In this document: piece after piece, positions 16,586-24,787 of the stretch
Numbering within the stretch: position 1 is the stretch's first letter
Layout: each line of letters begins with the position of its first letter
NCBI RefSeq assembly: GCF_001368915.1
Contig: NZ_CSTE01000002.1
Coordinates: forward strand, 1,124,497 to 1,188,496
Reading direction: 5' to 3'
Source of the DNA: Haloferax massiliensis
Lineage (GTDB): Archaea; Halobacteriota; Halobacteria; Halobacteriales; Haloferacaceae
Length of the DNA: 64,000 nt
Position numbers and translations under genes: made by a program
The notes under the pieces: model-generated
Seen by the model: only the letters and a program-made list of their open reading frames with translations
Databases searched by the model: none
Told to the model about the DNA's origin: nothing

Positions 16586-18618
16586 GCGAACCAACCTCCG
16601 AGCAGACCGAGACCGAGAAGGAGCGCGGTCAGACCGAGCGTGAGGAGCGCCGCGTAGTTGCTCACAACGCCGGTCTGAATGCGCTTGACGCGACCGCCGG
16701 CGAACAGGCTCACGCTGGAGACGCCGTTGACGACGCCGTCGACGATACCCTGATCGAACTTATCGAGGGCGCGCGAGACGGGCTGGACGACGCCGGTCGC
16801 GATCCAGACCTGGTACTCGTCTTGGTAGTAGTTGTTGTACAGGACGGTCTTGATGCTCCCGAGCTTGTCCGTGTGTTCGACGGGCTCGGGGACGTTGTAC
16901 AGGCGGTAGGCGAGCCCAGCGCCCGCGAGGGCGAGGGCGAGCGAAACTAGCCCGGGCGCGATGGAGCCGATGCCGGCCGGGTGGAGTCCCGCGCCGACGC
17001 CGCTTTCGAGCACTTCGAGGTAGTGGTGCGAGGTCAGCGAGGTGATGCCGCCGTCGAGCCAGTCGTGGAGGAACGTGAGGTGAATCCCCGTGAGGTCCTC
17101 CACCGGGGCCATGTTGACGAGGCCGGTGACGGCCGCGAGCACGCCGAGGACGGCCAGCGGGAACTTGACGTTCCAGCCGAAGCCGTGCGGGTCGCGCGCG
17201 GTCTCGCTGCGCGGTTCGCCGTGGAAGGTGAGGAACACCATCCGGAAGGTGTAGAAGCCGGTGAAGAACACGGCGAGGAGCCCCATCGCGTACGCGAGGA
17301 GGAAGATGGTCCCGAGGCCGCCCTCGGTTCCGAGGCCGTGGTTGAGCGCCTCGTAGAGAATCTCGTCTTTCGACCAGAAGCCGGCGAACGGGACGATGCC
17401 GGCGAGGGCGAGCGAGCCCGAGAGGAACGCGTAGTACGTCACGGGCATCTTGTCTTTGAGTCCGCCCATGTCCCACATGTTCTCGTTGTGGTGCATCGCG
17501 ATGATGACCGCACCGGCACCGAGGAACAAGAGCGCCTTGAAGAAGGCGTGGGTGAGCAGGTGGAACGTCGCGGCGACGTAGCCGCCGACGCCGAGCCCGA
17601 GCATCATGTAGCCGTACTGGCTGATGGTCGAGTACGCGAGCACCTGCTTGATCTCCTTCTTGACGACGCCCATCGTCGCGGCGAAGAGGGCCGTGAAGCC
17701 GCCCACGAGCGCGATGATGGCGAGCGTCGTCGGGGTCAGCGCGTAGAAGCCGTACATCCGGGCGACGAGGTAGACGCCGGCCGCGACCATCGTCGCCGCG
17801 TGAATGAGCGCGGAGACGGGGGTCGGACCTTCCATCGCGTCCGGAAGCCACGTGTGCAGGGGGAACTGCGCGGACTTACCGATGACGCCTCCGAGAACGA
17901 GGAGGCCGACGACGGTGAACCACGCCTGTTCGCCCATGCCGAGGAACGTGTTGACCGCGTGCTCGCCGTGGAGCGCCTCCTCGGCGAGGACCGGGAACGC
18001 CTCGGGGCCGGCGAACGCCGCCGAGCCGAACGTCGCGAACACCGCGACGACGCCGATGAGGAAGAAGTAGTCACCGAAGCGGGTGACGAGGAACGCCTTC
18101 TTCGCGGCGCTCGGCGGACCGTCCTGGCGGAACCAGAAGCCGATGAGCAGGTAGGAACACAGCCCCACCAGCTCGAAGAACATGAACGCCATGAGGAGGT
18201 TGCTGGACACGACGAACGCCAGCATCGACGCGGTGAACAGGCCGAGCCCGGCGTAGTAGCGCGGGAGGCCCGTCTCGCCCTCGTCGTTCATGTAGCCGAG
18301 GCTGAAGACGTGGACGAGGAACGCGACGAGCGTCACGATGACGAGCATCATCGACGAAAGCGGGTCGATGAGCAGGCCGAAGTCGAGCGAGACCGCGTCG
18401 CCGGCGCCGGTCGCCCACGTGTAGATGTGTTGGTTGTAGGTCTGTCCGCCGCTGACGGCGAAGAACGTCGCGATGGACAGGACGAACGAGCCCGCCGTCG
18501 CGCCGATTCCCGCCAGCGCCCCTCCCTTCGGCATGTACCGTCCCGCCCCGAGCGCGATCAGGAACGAGAGGAACGGGAGGAGGACGATGGCCGGAGCGAA
18601 GTCTAAGATACCTGCCAT
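16582..18618 (-). CDS. nuoL: NADH dehydrogenase-like complex, subunit L
   Basis: A 678-residue antiporter-like subunit, the longest of the three, whose C-terminal extension carries the lateral amphipathic helix that braces the membrane arm. Diagnostic segments are FMFFELVGLCSYLLIGFWF, AQFPLHTWLPDAMEGPTPVS and IKQVLAYSTISQYGYMMLGL. Length is normal for NuoL. It starts four bases after the nuoK stop and overlaps nuoM by four bases. Confidence 0.95.
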   Translation of the reverse strand: MAGILDFAPAIVLLPFLSFLIALGAGRYMPKGGALAGIGATAGSFVLSIATFFAVSGGQTYNQHIYTWATGAGDAVSLDFGLLIDPLSSMMLVIVTLVAFLVHVFSLGYMNDEGETGLPRYYAGLGLFTASMLAFVVSSNLLMAFMFFELVGLCSYLLIGFWFRQDGPPSAAKKAFLVTRFGDYFFLIGVVAVFATFGSAAFAGPEAFPVLAEEALHGEHAVNTFLGMGEQAWFTVVGLLVLGGVIGKSAQFPLHTWLPDAMEGPTPVSALIHAATMVAAGVYLVARMYGFYALTPTTLAIIALVGGFTALFAATMGVVKKEIKQVLAYSTISQYGYMMLGLGVGGYVAATFHLLTHAFFKALLFLGAGAVIIAMHHNENMWDMGGLKDKMPVTYYAFLSGSLALAGIVPFAGFWSKDEILYEALNHGLGTEGGLGTIFLLAYAMGLLAVFFTGFYTFRMVFLTFHGEPRSETARDPHGFGWNVKFPLAVLGVLAAVTGLVNMAPVEDLTGIHLTFLHDWLDGGITSLTSHHYLEVLESGVGAGLHPAGIGSIAPGLVSLALALAGAGLAYRLYNVPEPVEHTDKLGSIKTVLYNNYYQDEYQVWIATGVVQPVSRALDKFDQGIVDGVVNGVSSVSLFAGGRVKRIQTGVVSNYAALLTLGLTALLLGLGLLGGWFA

Positions 18619-18622
18619 AATG

Positions 18623-18925
18623 TTACCACCTCATCGTGGTCGCGTTAGTCACGTCCACGCCGTCGAAGTTGCGGTACAGTACGAGGATGATGCCGATACC
18701 GACCGCCACCTCGGCGGCGGCGAGCGCCATCGTGAACAGCCCGAACGTCTGGCCCGTCACGTTGCCCCAGTAGTAGGAGAACGCGACGAGGTTGATGTTC
18801 GCGGCGTTCAGCATCAGTTCGACCGACATCAGGAACAACAGCGCGTTCCGTCGGGTCAAGAGGCCGAAGATGCCGATGCAGAACACGGCGGCCGACAGGA
18901 CGAGGTAATACTGCGCGGGGACCAT
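18623..18925 (-). CDS. nuoK: NADH dehydrogenase-like complex, subunit K
   Basis: A 100-residue, three-helix membrane subunit homologous to MrpC. The conserved glutamates of helices two and three, needed for proton coupling, are visible in SVELMLNAANINLVAFSYYW and ALAAAEVAVGIGIILVLYRN. The start codon shares one base with the nuoJ2 stop (TGATG). Confidence 0.95.
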   Translation of the reverse strand: MVPAQYYLVLSAAVFCIGIFGLLTRRNALLFLMSVELMLNAANINLVAFSYYWGNVTGQTFGLFTMALAAAEVAVGIGIILVLYRNFDGVDVTNATTMRW

Positions 18926-19293
18926 CAGTTGTCACCCTCCTCGTCGTCGAACAGCGTCTGCTTGAGTTCCCGACCGCCGTCGGTCAGGATGGTTCGCATC
19001 TGCCCCGCGGTGTCCTCGCGGCGAGCGAGGAGCACCGCGCCGGCGAGCGCGGCGACGAGCACGAGGTCGATGATTTCGAACGCGGCCAGCATGCTCTCGC
19101 CGTCGACGCTTCCGAACCCGAGGTTGAACATCGAATAGCCGATGCTCGCGGTGATGTTTGCTCCCTCTGCGAACCCCTGTGGGTCCGGGAACGACGCGCC
19201 GAGGAACACGACCGCCATCACGACGAACAGCGCGACGGCAGCGAGTCCGGGCACGAGGTGCGAACCGAGTTTCAGCTGCGGTTTGGTTGTCAT
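18925..19293 (-). CDS. nuoJ2: NADH dehydrogenase-like complex, subunit J, C-terminal part
   Basis: A 122-residue protein matching the distal helices of NuoJ. It has two strong hydrophobic segments (about 14-33 and 66-90) and a charged C-terminus ending in EEGDN. In most bacteria NuoJ is one polypeptide; here it is split in two, as is usual in haloarchaea. It overlaps nuoJ1 by four bases (ATGA), so the two halves are likely made in equal amounts. Confidence 0.85.
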   Translation of the reverse strand: MTTKPQLKLGSHLVPGLAAVALFVVMAVVFLGASFPDPQGFAEGANITASIGYSMFNLGFGSVDGESMLAAFEIIDLVLVAALAGAVLLARREDTAGQMRTILTDGGRELKQTLFDDEEGDN

Positions 19294-19550
19294 GTACTAC
19301 TCACCTCCGGATTGATACGCGTCAGCATCACGGCGAACGTAATGAGAATCAGGACCCCGCCGACGTAGACGAGGACCTGCATGGCGGCGAGGAACTCCGC
19401 CTGCAACATCACGTAATGCACCGCGACGCTCAAGAGCGCGCCCCCGAGCAGGAGTGCGGAATGCCAGATGTCCCGCACGAGGACGACGCCCAGGCTGCAG
19501 CCCACGGTGACGAGGGCGAACAGCGCGAACGCGATGGTTTCATAAACCAT
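19290..19550 (-). CDS. nuoJ1: NADH dehydrogenase-like complex, subunit J, N-terminal part
   Basis: An 86-residue, three-helix protein with the NuoJ core SVAVHYVMLQAEFLAAMQVL and VYVGGVLILITFAVMLT, which contains the conserved glutamate and tyrosine next to the quinone channel of complex I. The ATG at 19550 is preceded by an AAGGAGA ribosome-binding site about nine bases upstream, one of the few clear ones in the operon. The 105-base gap to nuoI holds a stem-loop. Confidence 0.88.
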   Translation of the reverse strand: MVYETIAFALFALVTVGCSLGVVLVRDIWHSALLLGGALLSVAVHYVMLQAEFLAAMQVLVYVGGVLILITFAVMLTRINPEVSST

Positions 19551-19600
19551 TGTGTGTGTCTCCTTGAGATATCCCTTTGAACATTTCGAGAACGTCCTCA

Positions 19601-19618
19601 GCGTCCGGTAACGGACGC
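19601..19618 (-). other. Intra-operon stem-loop between nuoI and nuoJ1
   Basis: GCGTCCG (19601-19607) and CGGACGC (19612-19618) form a perfect 7-base-pair stem with a four-base loop, and TCA/TGA outside can extend it after a bulge. It lies in the only real gap of the nuo operon, 38 bases after the nuoI stop. No T-tract follows on the minus strand, so an mRNA processing or stability element is more likely than a terminator. Confidence 0.4.
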
Positions 19619-19655
19619 GGGCTGACGGGACTCGAACGATTCACTCGCGGTCATG

Positions 19656-20117
19656 TTACTGGTAGTCGACCTCTCCTTCGCCCTCGCCGACCCACGCGTT
19701 GCGGTCGGGGTTGCGGGAGTTGAGCGGGTCGATATCCTTGTACCACGGGACGTTCTTGAGCTGTTCTTTGTTGTAGACGAAGTCGTTTTTCGTGTCCGCC
19801 GTGAACTCGAAGTTCTGCGTGAGCAGGATGGCGTCGACGGGGCAGACCTCCTCGCACAGCCGGCAGTAGATACACTGGCCGATGTGGAGGTTGTACTGCT
19901 CGCCGTTGCGCTGGTCGTCCTGAACGATCTGAATCGTGTCGTTCGGACAGACGTTCTCACACTGGCGACACCAGATACACCGCTCTTGGCTGAACTTGTG
20001 GACGCCGCGGAAACGCGGGCTCACTTCGGGCGCGGTCTCGGGGTACTCGACCGTGAACGTCTGCCCGTCGAGCGCGTGCTTCAGCGTCACTGCCATGCCT
20101 TTCAGGATTCCGATCAT
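19656..20117 (-). CDS. nuoI: NADH dehydrogenase-like complex, subunit I (2x[4Fe-4S])
   Basis: A 153-residue ferredoxin-like subunit of the connecting module. Two complete cluster motifs are visible, CIWCRQCENVCP and CIYCRLCEEVCP, which hold clusters N6a and N6b that pass electrons to NuoB. The start is the ATG at 20117 (MIGILKGMAVTLKH), overlapping the nuoH stop by four bases; the longer frame lies within nuoH. Confidence 0.95.
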   Translation of the reverse strand: MIGILKGMAVTLKHALDGQTFTVEYPETAPEVSPRFRGVHKFSQERCIWCRQCENVCPNDTIQIVQDDQRNGEQYNLHIGQCIYCRLCEEVCPVDAILLTQNFEFTADTKNDFVYNKEQLKNVPWYKDIDPLNSRNPDRNAWVGEGEGEVDYQ

Positions 20118-21163
20118 GCAATCACCCCCACGATGATGGCCGTGAGAACCAGGTTGGCGAAGGAGAGCACGAGCATCCCCTTCCAACCGATTTCGAGGAA
20201 CTGATCGACGCGAAGGCGCGGCACCGCGGAGCGCGCCCACTGGGTGAACAGGAAGAACGCCCAGATTTTGATGGTGAACCAGACGAACCCGGGCAGGACC
20301 GGGCCCGCCGGACCGCCGAGGAACAGGGTCGCCGCGATAGCGCCGCCGAGGAAGATGTGGATGAACTCACCGAGATAGATGAGCACGAAGTAGACCGAGG
20401 AGTACTCGGTCTGGTACCCGGCGACGATTTCGGTCGGCGCTTCGGGGATGTCGAACGGGTTGCGGCCGACCTCCGCGAGGTTCGCGATGACGAACAGCGC
20501 GAACGCGAAGGGGTTGACGAACGCGAACCACGTCGGAATCGTCACGCCGGCGACCGAAAGCAGCGGTTCGGCCTGCACGGCGACGATTTCGCTCATGCGG
20601 AGCGTCCCGGCGAAGATGACGACCGAGGCCGCCGTGACGACGAGCGGAATCTCGTAGGCGATGTTGGCCGCGACGGCGCGGAGCGCGCCGATGAGCGAGA
20701 ACTTGTTGTTCGATGCGTAGCCGGTCATGACGATGCCCAGCGAGGCGATGGACGCCGCGGCGAAGGCGAACGCGAGACCGGTCTCGGGGTCAGCGAGCTG
20801 GATGCCGTTCCCCATCGGGATGACGGCGAATCCGAGCAGCGCGGAGAAGGGGATGACCATCGGCGCGAGGTCCCACGCGGGACGGTCGACGCCCTCGGGA
20901 ACGATGAGTTCCTTCGACAGCAGTCGGACGGCGTCCGTGACGATGGTCAGAAGCCCGAACGGACCGATTCGGTTGACCGCGATGCGGTCACCGAAGGCGG
21001 CCGTGATCTTCCGCTTGGCCCACGGCCCGGCGAACGCCGTCATGATGAGCATGATGTTGGCGACGAGGAACGCGCCGACGAGTCCGCCGACGACGTCACC
21101 GAGGACGCCTTCGAGGCCGAGGAGGCCGCTGACCGTGTCCGGAAGGACTGCCTGCAGACTCAT
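20114..21163 (-). CDS. nuoH: NADH dehydrogenase-like complex, subunit H
   Basis: A 349-residue, eight-helix subunit that forms much of the quinone chamber. Hallmarks include KRKITAAFGDRIAVNRIGPF near the start, the glutamate-rich loop EVGRNPFDIPEAPTEIVAGY and the C-terminal segment RSAVPRLRVDQFLEIGWKGM. Length is normal. The ATG shares one base with the nuoCD stop. Confidence 0.95.
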   Translation of the reverse strand: MSLQAVLPDTVSGLLGLEGVLGDVVGGLVGAFLVANIMLIMTAFAGPWAKRKITAAFGDRIAVNRIGPFGLLTIVTDAVRLLSKELIVPEGVDRPAWDLAPMVIPFSALLGFAVIPMGNGIQLADPETGLAFAFAAASIASLGIVMTGYASNNKFSLIGALRAVAANIAYEIPLVVTAASVVIFAGTLRMSEIVAVQAEPLLSVAGVTIPTWFAFVNPFAFALFVIANLAEVGRNPFDIPEAPTEIVAGYQTEYSSVYFVLIYLGEFIHIFLGGAIAATLFLGGPAGPVLPGFVWFTIKIWAFFLFTQWARSAVPRLRVDQFLEIGWKGMLVLSFANLVLTAIIVGVIA

Positions 21164-22836
21164 TACCGGTCCACCTCTCCGAGGACGATGTCGAGACTGC
21201 CGAGCGAGGCAATCATGTCCGGGATGTACTCACCCTCGGACATCTCGGGGAGCGTCTGCAGGTTCGAGAAACACGGGCTGCGAATCTTGAAGCGGGCCGG
21301 CTTGTCGGTGCCGTCGGCGCGGATGTAGATGCCGAGTTCGCCCTTCGCACCCTCGACGGCGCGGTAGATTTCCGTGTCCTCTTCGGGTTTGAGCGTGCGC
21401 GGAACGTTGGCCTGGATGTTCCGCTCGTCTTCGGGCCAGTCTTCGAGCAGGTCGACGCACTGCTGGATGATCTTGGCCGACTCCTCGACTTCGCGCATGC
21501 GCACGAGCAGGCGCGAGAAGTTGTCGCAGCCGTCCTCGACGACGACGTCCCAGTCGAGTTCGTCGTAGTAGCCGTAGGAGTCGTCGCGGCGGAGGTCGTA
21601 GTCGATTCCGGAGCCGCGGGCGACCGGGCCGGTCGCGCCGTAGCTCTTTGCGACTTCCGGCGGCAGGACGCCCGTGCCGACCGTACGGGCCTGCAAAATC
21701 TCGTTCGAGGTGATCATGTCGTGGTACTCCTCAAGCGCCTGCGGAAGCCCGTCGAGGAAGTCGCGAACCTTCTCGAAGAACTCCTCGCGGGGTTCGGGGA
21801 GGTCCCAGACGACGCCGCCGAGCCGGAAGTAGTTGAACATCATGCGCTGACCGGTGAGGTCTTCGAGGATGTTCTGGACGATTTCGCGGTCCCGCATGGC
21901 GTACATGAAGATGGCCGTGAAGTCGCCGTACACGTCCAGCGCGAACGTGCCGAGCGCGATCATGTGCGACGCGATGCGGCACAGTTCCGCGCCCATCGTT
22001 CGGATGATCTGGGCGTACTCGGGAACCTCGATGTCCGCGAGGTCCTCCGCGGTGCGGGCGTAGGCCCACTCGTTGAGGAGGCCGGCCGAGATGTAGTCCC
22101 AGCGGTCGGGGTACGGCATAATCTGGTGCCGGTAGGTCCCCTGCTGACACATCTGCTCCTCGCAGCGGTGGAGGTAGCCGATGTCGGCGTCGAGGTCGAC
22201 GACCTGCTCGCCGTCGACGACCGTCTCGACGTGCAACACGCCGTGGGTCGCCGGGTGGTGGGGACCGATGTTGATGTACATCGTGTTGCTGTCCCCGGCG
22301 CGGTGGTCCTCTTCGAGCGGGTTCGCGTGCTCGCGGAGGGTCGCTATCTGCGGGCGGTCCTGGTCGTAGTCCAGCCCGAGCGGGTGGCCCTGCCACGTGT
22401 CCGGAAGCAGGATGCGACGCAGGTCCGGGTGGTCTTCGTACTGGATGCCGACGAGGTCGTACGCCTCCCGCTCGTGCCAGTCGGCCGTCCGGTAGACCGG
22501 TTCGGCGGTCTGGCTGACCGGGTTGTCCTTCGACGTGGGCACGACGACCGAGACCTCGTCGGTCCGGTCGTCGAACTTCGTCAGGTGGTAGATGGACTCG
22601 TAGCGGTCCTCGTACTCCTGTGCGGTCACACACGAGAGGTGGTCGAAACCGGCCTCGTCGCGGAGCTTGAACAGCGCGTCTTGGACCTCGTCGGGTCGGA
22701 TGACGAGGCCGGGCGCGTTCATGTGCTCTTCGCGGCCGACGACGAGGTCGCCGAGCAGGTCGGCGAGTTCGTCGCCGCGACTGACGCCCGATTCGAGTTC
22801 CGCGGGCTCGTCGGACTGCTGCTCTTCGAGACTCAT
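21163..22836 (-). CDS. nuoCD: NADH dehydrogenase-like complex, fused subunits C and D
   Basis: A 557-residue fusion. The NuoC part (about 25-150) includes HEREAYDLVGIQYEDHPDLR. The NuoD part (about 170-557), related to the large subunit of NiFe hydrogenases, forms the quinone-binding site with NuoB. Motifs seen are INIGPHHPATHGVLH (quinone-ligand histidine of THG) and PYPDRWDYISAG, where Tyr248 corresponds by my alignment to the quinone-ligand tyrosine of the Thermus Nqo4 subunit. The C-terminus GSLDIVLGEVDR is canonical. An orphan paralogue lies at 37012-38706. Confidence 0.95.
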   Translation of the reverse strand: MSLEEQQSDEPAELESGVSRGDELADLLGDLVVGREEHMNAPGLVIRPDEVQDALFKLRDEAGFDHLSCVTAQEYEDRYESIYHLTKFDDRTDEVSVVVPTSKDNPVSQTAEPVYRTADWHEREAYDLVGIQYEDHPDLRRILLPDTWQGHPLGLDYDQDRPQIATLREHANPLEEDHRAGDSNTMYINIGPHHPATHGVLHVETVVDGEQVVDLDADIGYLHRCEEQMCQQGTYRHQIMPYPDRWDYISAGLLNEWAYARTAEDLADIEVPEYAQIIRTMGAELCRIASHMIALGTFALDVYGDFTAIFMYAMRDREIVQNILEDLTGQRMMFNYFRLGGVVWDLPEPREEFFEKVRDFLDGLPQALEEYHDMITSNEILQARTVGTGVLPPEVAKSYGATGPVARGSGIDYDLRRDDSYGYYDELDWDVVVEDGCDNFSRLLVRMREVEESAKIIQQCVDLLEDWPEDERNIQANVPRTLKPEEDTEIYRAVEGAKGELGIYIRADGTDKPARFKIRSPCFSNLQTLPEMSEGEYIPDMIASLGSLDIVLGEVDR

Positions 22837-23534
22837 GGCGAATCAGCCCAGTTGTACCGCATGACGAGGTCGTCTTCGTCGATCTGCGCGGCGAGTTTGT
22901 CGACGATTTCGTCGCGTTCGAGGTCGCCGAACTGCTCCAGTTCGTACGGCTTGACCGTCACCGGACTGGACTCGCCGTTCGCGATGCGCTCTTGGAGCTT
23001 GGCGATCCCGTAGATGAGCGCCTCCGGGCGCGGCGGGCAGCCGGGGATGTGGATGTCCACCGGGATGACCTCCTCTGCGCCCTTGATGACGTTGTAGCCC
23101 TCCTGGAACGGGCCGCCGGAAATCGTACACGACCCCATCCCGACGACGAACTTCGGTTCGGGCATCTGGTCGTAGACGCGCTTCATGCGCGGGGCGAACT
23201 TCGAGACAATCGTCCCCGGCACGATAATCACGTCGGCCTGTCGCGGCGACGCGCGCGGCACACCCGCCGCGAACCGGTCCAGGTCGTGTTTGATCGCGTA
23301 GGTGTGCATCATCTCGATGCTGCAGCAGGCGATACCGAACTGCAGCATGAACATCGAGGACCCGCGGACCCAATTCATAAAGCTGTCGAACTTCGTGAGG
23401 ATGAACGGTGACGAGCCGAACGCCTCCCGAAGCTTCGAGTTGAACCGGTCGTCCGCCCCCGCCATACGGGCGTCGCGAGTCTCGGTCTGTACCTGTGTAT
23501 CGTCCGTGACGAATGGCTTCTGTTCGCTACTCAT
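22833..23534 (-). CDS. nuoB: NADH dehydrogenase-like complex, subunit B (N2 cluster)
   Basis: A 233-residue subunit carrying the terminal [4Fe-4S] cluster N2. The four ligand cysteines are visible as the CC pair in GIACCSIEMMHTY, GSCTISGGPFQ and HIPGCPPRPE. There is an acidic haloarchaeal N-terminal extension of about 40 residues and a C-terminal extension of about 45. ATGA overlaps join it to both neighbours. Confidence 0.95.
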   Translation of the reverse strand: MSSEQKPFVTDDTQVQTETRDARMAGADDRFNSKLREAFGSSPFILTKFDSFMNWVRGSSMFMLQFGIACCSIEMMHTYAIKHDLDRFAAGVPRASPRQADVIIVPGTIVSKFAPRMKRVYDQMPEPKFVVGMGSCTISGGPFQEGYNVIKGAEEVIPVDIHIPGCPPRPEALIYGIAKLQERIANGESSPVTVKPYELEQFGDLERDEIVDKLAAQIDEDDLVMRYNWADSP

Positions 23535-23947
23535 GCATCTTGCCTCTCTGTCTTACGACGACTGGCCTGCGGGCTTTTGACCCACTTGACAGCGCCGTTG
23601 CGCCACGCCCAGACGAGGCCGACGACGAGGACACCGATGAAAACGAGCATCGGCGTCAGAATCGTCGCCAGCGACGCGCCCTGTTCGAGGGCCGAGCGGT
23701 AAATGACCGTCCACGGGAAAATCAGGACGGTCTCGATGTCGAACACGAGGAACAGCAGCGCGACCATGTAGTACTGAATGTTAAACTGGACGCGCGCCGT
23801 GCCTGTCGGCACCTCACCACTCTCGTACGTGGCACTCTTTCCTTGTTCCGGTACGCTTGGGCGAAGCAGCGCCGACACCGCCATCATCGCGAGCGGTATG
23901 CCGACACCGACCAGGCCCATCGCACCGATTGCAATCCAATCACTCAT
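23531..23947 (-). CDS. nuoA: NADH dehydrogenase-like complex, subunit A
   Basis: A 138-residue, three-helix subunit and the first gene of the nuo operon. The conserved loop YESGEVPTGTARVQFNIQYY (normally with a cysteine next to Glu-Ser-Gly; here Tyr) and the helix VALLFLVFDIETVLIFPW are diagnostic. The TATA-like box at 23989-23996 leaves a leader of about 20 bases, with a purine-rich AGGGAGA stretch about ten bases before the ATG. Confidence 0.93.
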   Translation of the reverse strand: MSDWIAIGAMGLVGVGIPLAMMAVSALLRPSVPEQGKSATYESGEVPTGTARVQFNIQYYMVALLFLVFDIETVLIFPWTVIYRSALEQGASLATILTPMLVFIGVLVVGLVWAWRNGAVKWVKSPQASRRKTERQDA

Positions 23948-23988
23948 GCCGTGTCTCCCTGACGTGCGGCGGTTAGAAGCGCTCCCCT

Positions 23989-23996
23989 ATAAACAT
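23989..23996 (-). promoter_or_regulatory. Promoter of the nuo operon
   Basis: Read on the minus strand this is GTTTATAG, about 42-49 bases before the nuoA ATG, giving a short leader that contains an AGGGAGA ribosome-binding site. It is the only clear TATA-like box upstream of the eleven-gene operon. Confidence 0.5.
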
Positions 23997-24057
23997 TGAT
24001 TTGTGTGTTTCGGGCGCGAGAGGGCTTCTATTTGGAAAATACGCGAGAGACGCCCGG

Positions 24058-24077
24058 AACCCCGCACGGGCGGGGTT
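24058..24077 (-). terminator. Hairpin between purE and nuoA
   Basis: AACCCCGC (24058-24065) and GCGGGGTT (24070-24077) form a perfect 8-base-pair stem with a four-base loop, 68 bases after the purE stop and before the nuo promoter on the same strand. No good T-tract follows, so its role as a transcript end or RNA-stabilising structure is only likely by position. Confidence 0.4.
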
Positions 24078-24145
24078 TCGACGCCGATAGCGACCCCACA
24101 GACGCGGAAACGGCCGGGTGGCGACCGGCAGCGAAACGCGGCCCG

Positions 24146-24757
24146 CTACCGCGACTCGCGGAAGCCGGCGACCCCGAGGTCGTGGAGCGCGGCCGAGGTC
24201 TCGGCCACGTCGGAAACGAGTTCCTCGTGGTACTCGACGAGCCGGTCTTCGAGTTCGGGGTGACCGCGGGACAGGGCCTGTACCGCCGACAGCGCCGCGT
24301 TGAACGACTTGCCGGCGTCGACCGCGACGATGGGCGCGCCCGTCGGCATCCCGATGACCGAGTCGACCGACTTCTCCTGGACGGGGACGCCGACGACCGG
24401 AATCGGGTACGCGATGGAGGCGGTCATGTTCGGCAGGTCCGCGGACTTGCCGCCCGCGCCGGCGATGATGACCTCGACGCCGCGGTCGCGCGCGGTGTCG
24501 CCGTAGGCGTACATCAGGTCGGGCGTCCGGTGCGCGGAGACGACGTACGTCTCGTAGGTGAACCGCTCCTCGGGCGGCGCGTCGAAGTCCGTCTGCTCGC
24601 CGAACCCGAGCGTGTCCAGCGCCTCGTGCGCGCCGGACATCACGTCGAGGTCGGAGTCAGACCCCATGATGATGCCCACGTCGGGCGTCGTCTCGGGGTC
24701 GCGGTCGGCGTCGGCCTGTGCGTGCAGTTCGTCGATGAGGTCCCGTTCTGTCGTCAT
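24146..24757 (-). CDS. purE: N5-carboxyaminoimidazole ribonucleotide mutase
   Basis: A 203-residue class I PurE with an acidic N-terminal extension of about 25 residues. It moves the carboxyl group of N5-CAIR to C4 in purine synthesis. Signature segments are GIIMGSDSDLDVM (phosphate site), VVSAHRTPDLMYAYG (catalytic His in SAHRTP), IAGAGGKSADLPNM (AGAGG) and PVVGVPV. It lies 30 bases after purK and is almost certainly transcribed with it. Confidence 0.95.
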   Translation of the reverse strand: MTTERDLIDELHAQADADRDPETTPDVGIIMGSDSDLDVMSGAHEALDTLGFGEQTDFDAPPEERFTYETYVVSAHRTPDLMYAYGDTARDRGVEVIIAGAGGKSADLPNMTASIAYPIPVVGVPVQEKSVDSVIGMPTGAPIVAVDAGKSFNAALSAVQALSRGHPELEDRLVEYHEELVSDVAETSAALHDLGVAGFRESR

Positions 24758-24787
24758 AGGTCCAGTAGTGTCGTGGTCGGTCGTCGG

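Noticed and set aside
13580-16657. A 1025-codon open frame antisense to nuoN/nuoM, and similar long antisense frames (1785-3896, 33658-36585, 3890-5104)
   Set aside because: They are mirror frames of real genes in very G+C-rich DNA. Their translations are long runs of Val/Asp/Glu/Arg without known motifs, and the sense-strand genes are certain.
19611-19640. Possible tRNA T-arm (ggactcgaac) between nuoI and nuoJ1
   Set aside because: No acceptor, D-arm or anticodon stem could be built around it. The local hairpin explains the structure.
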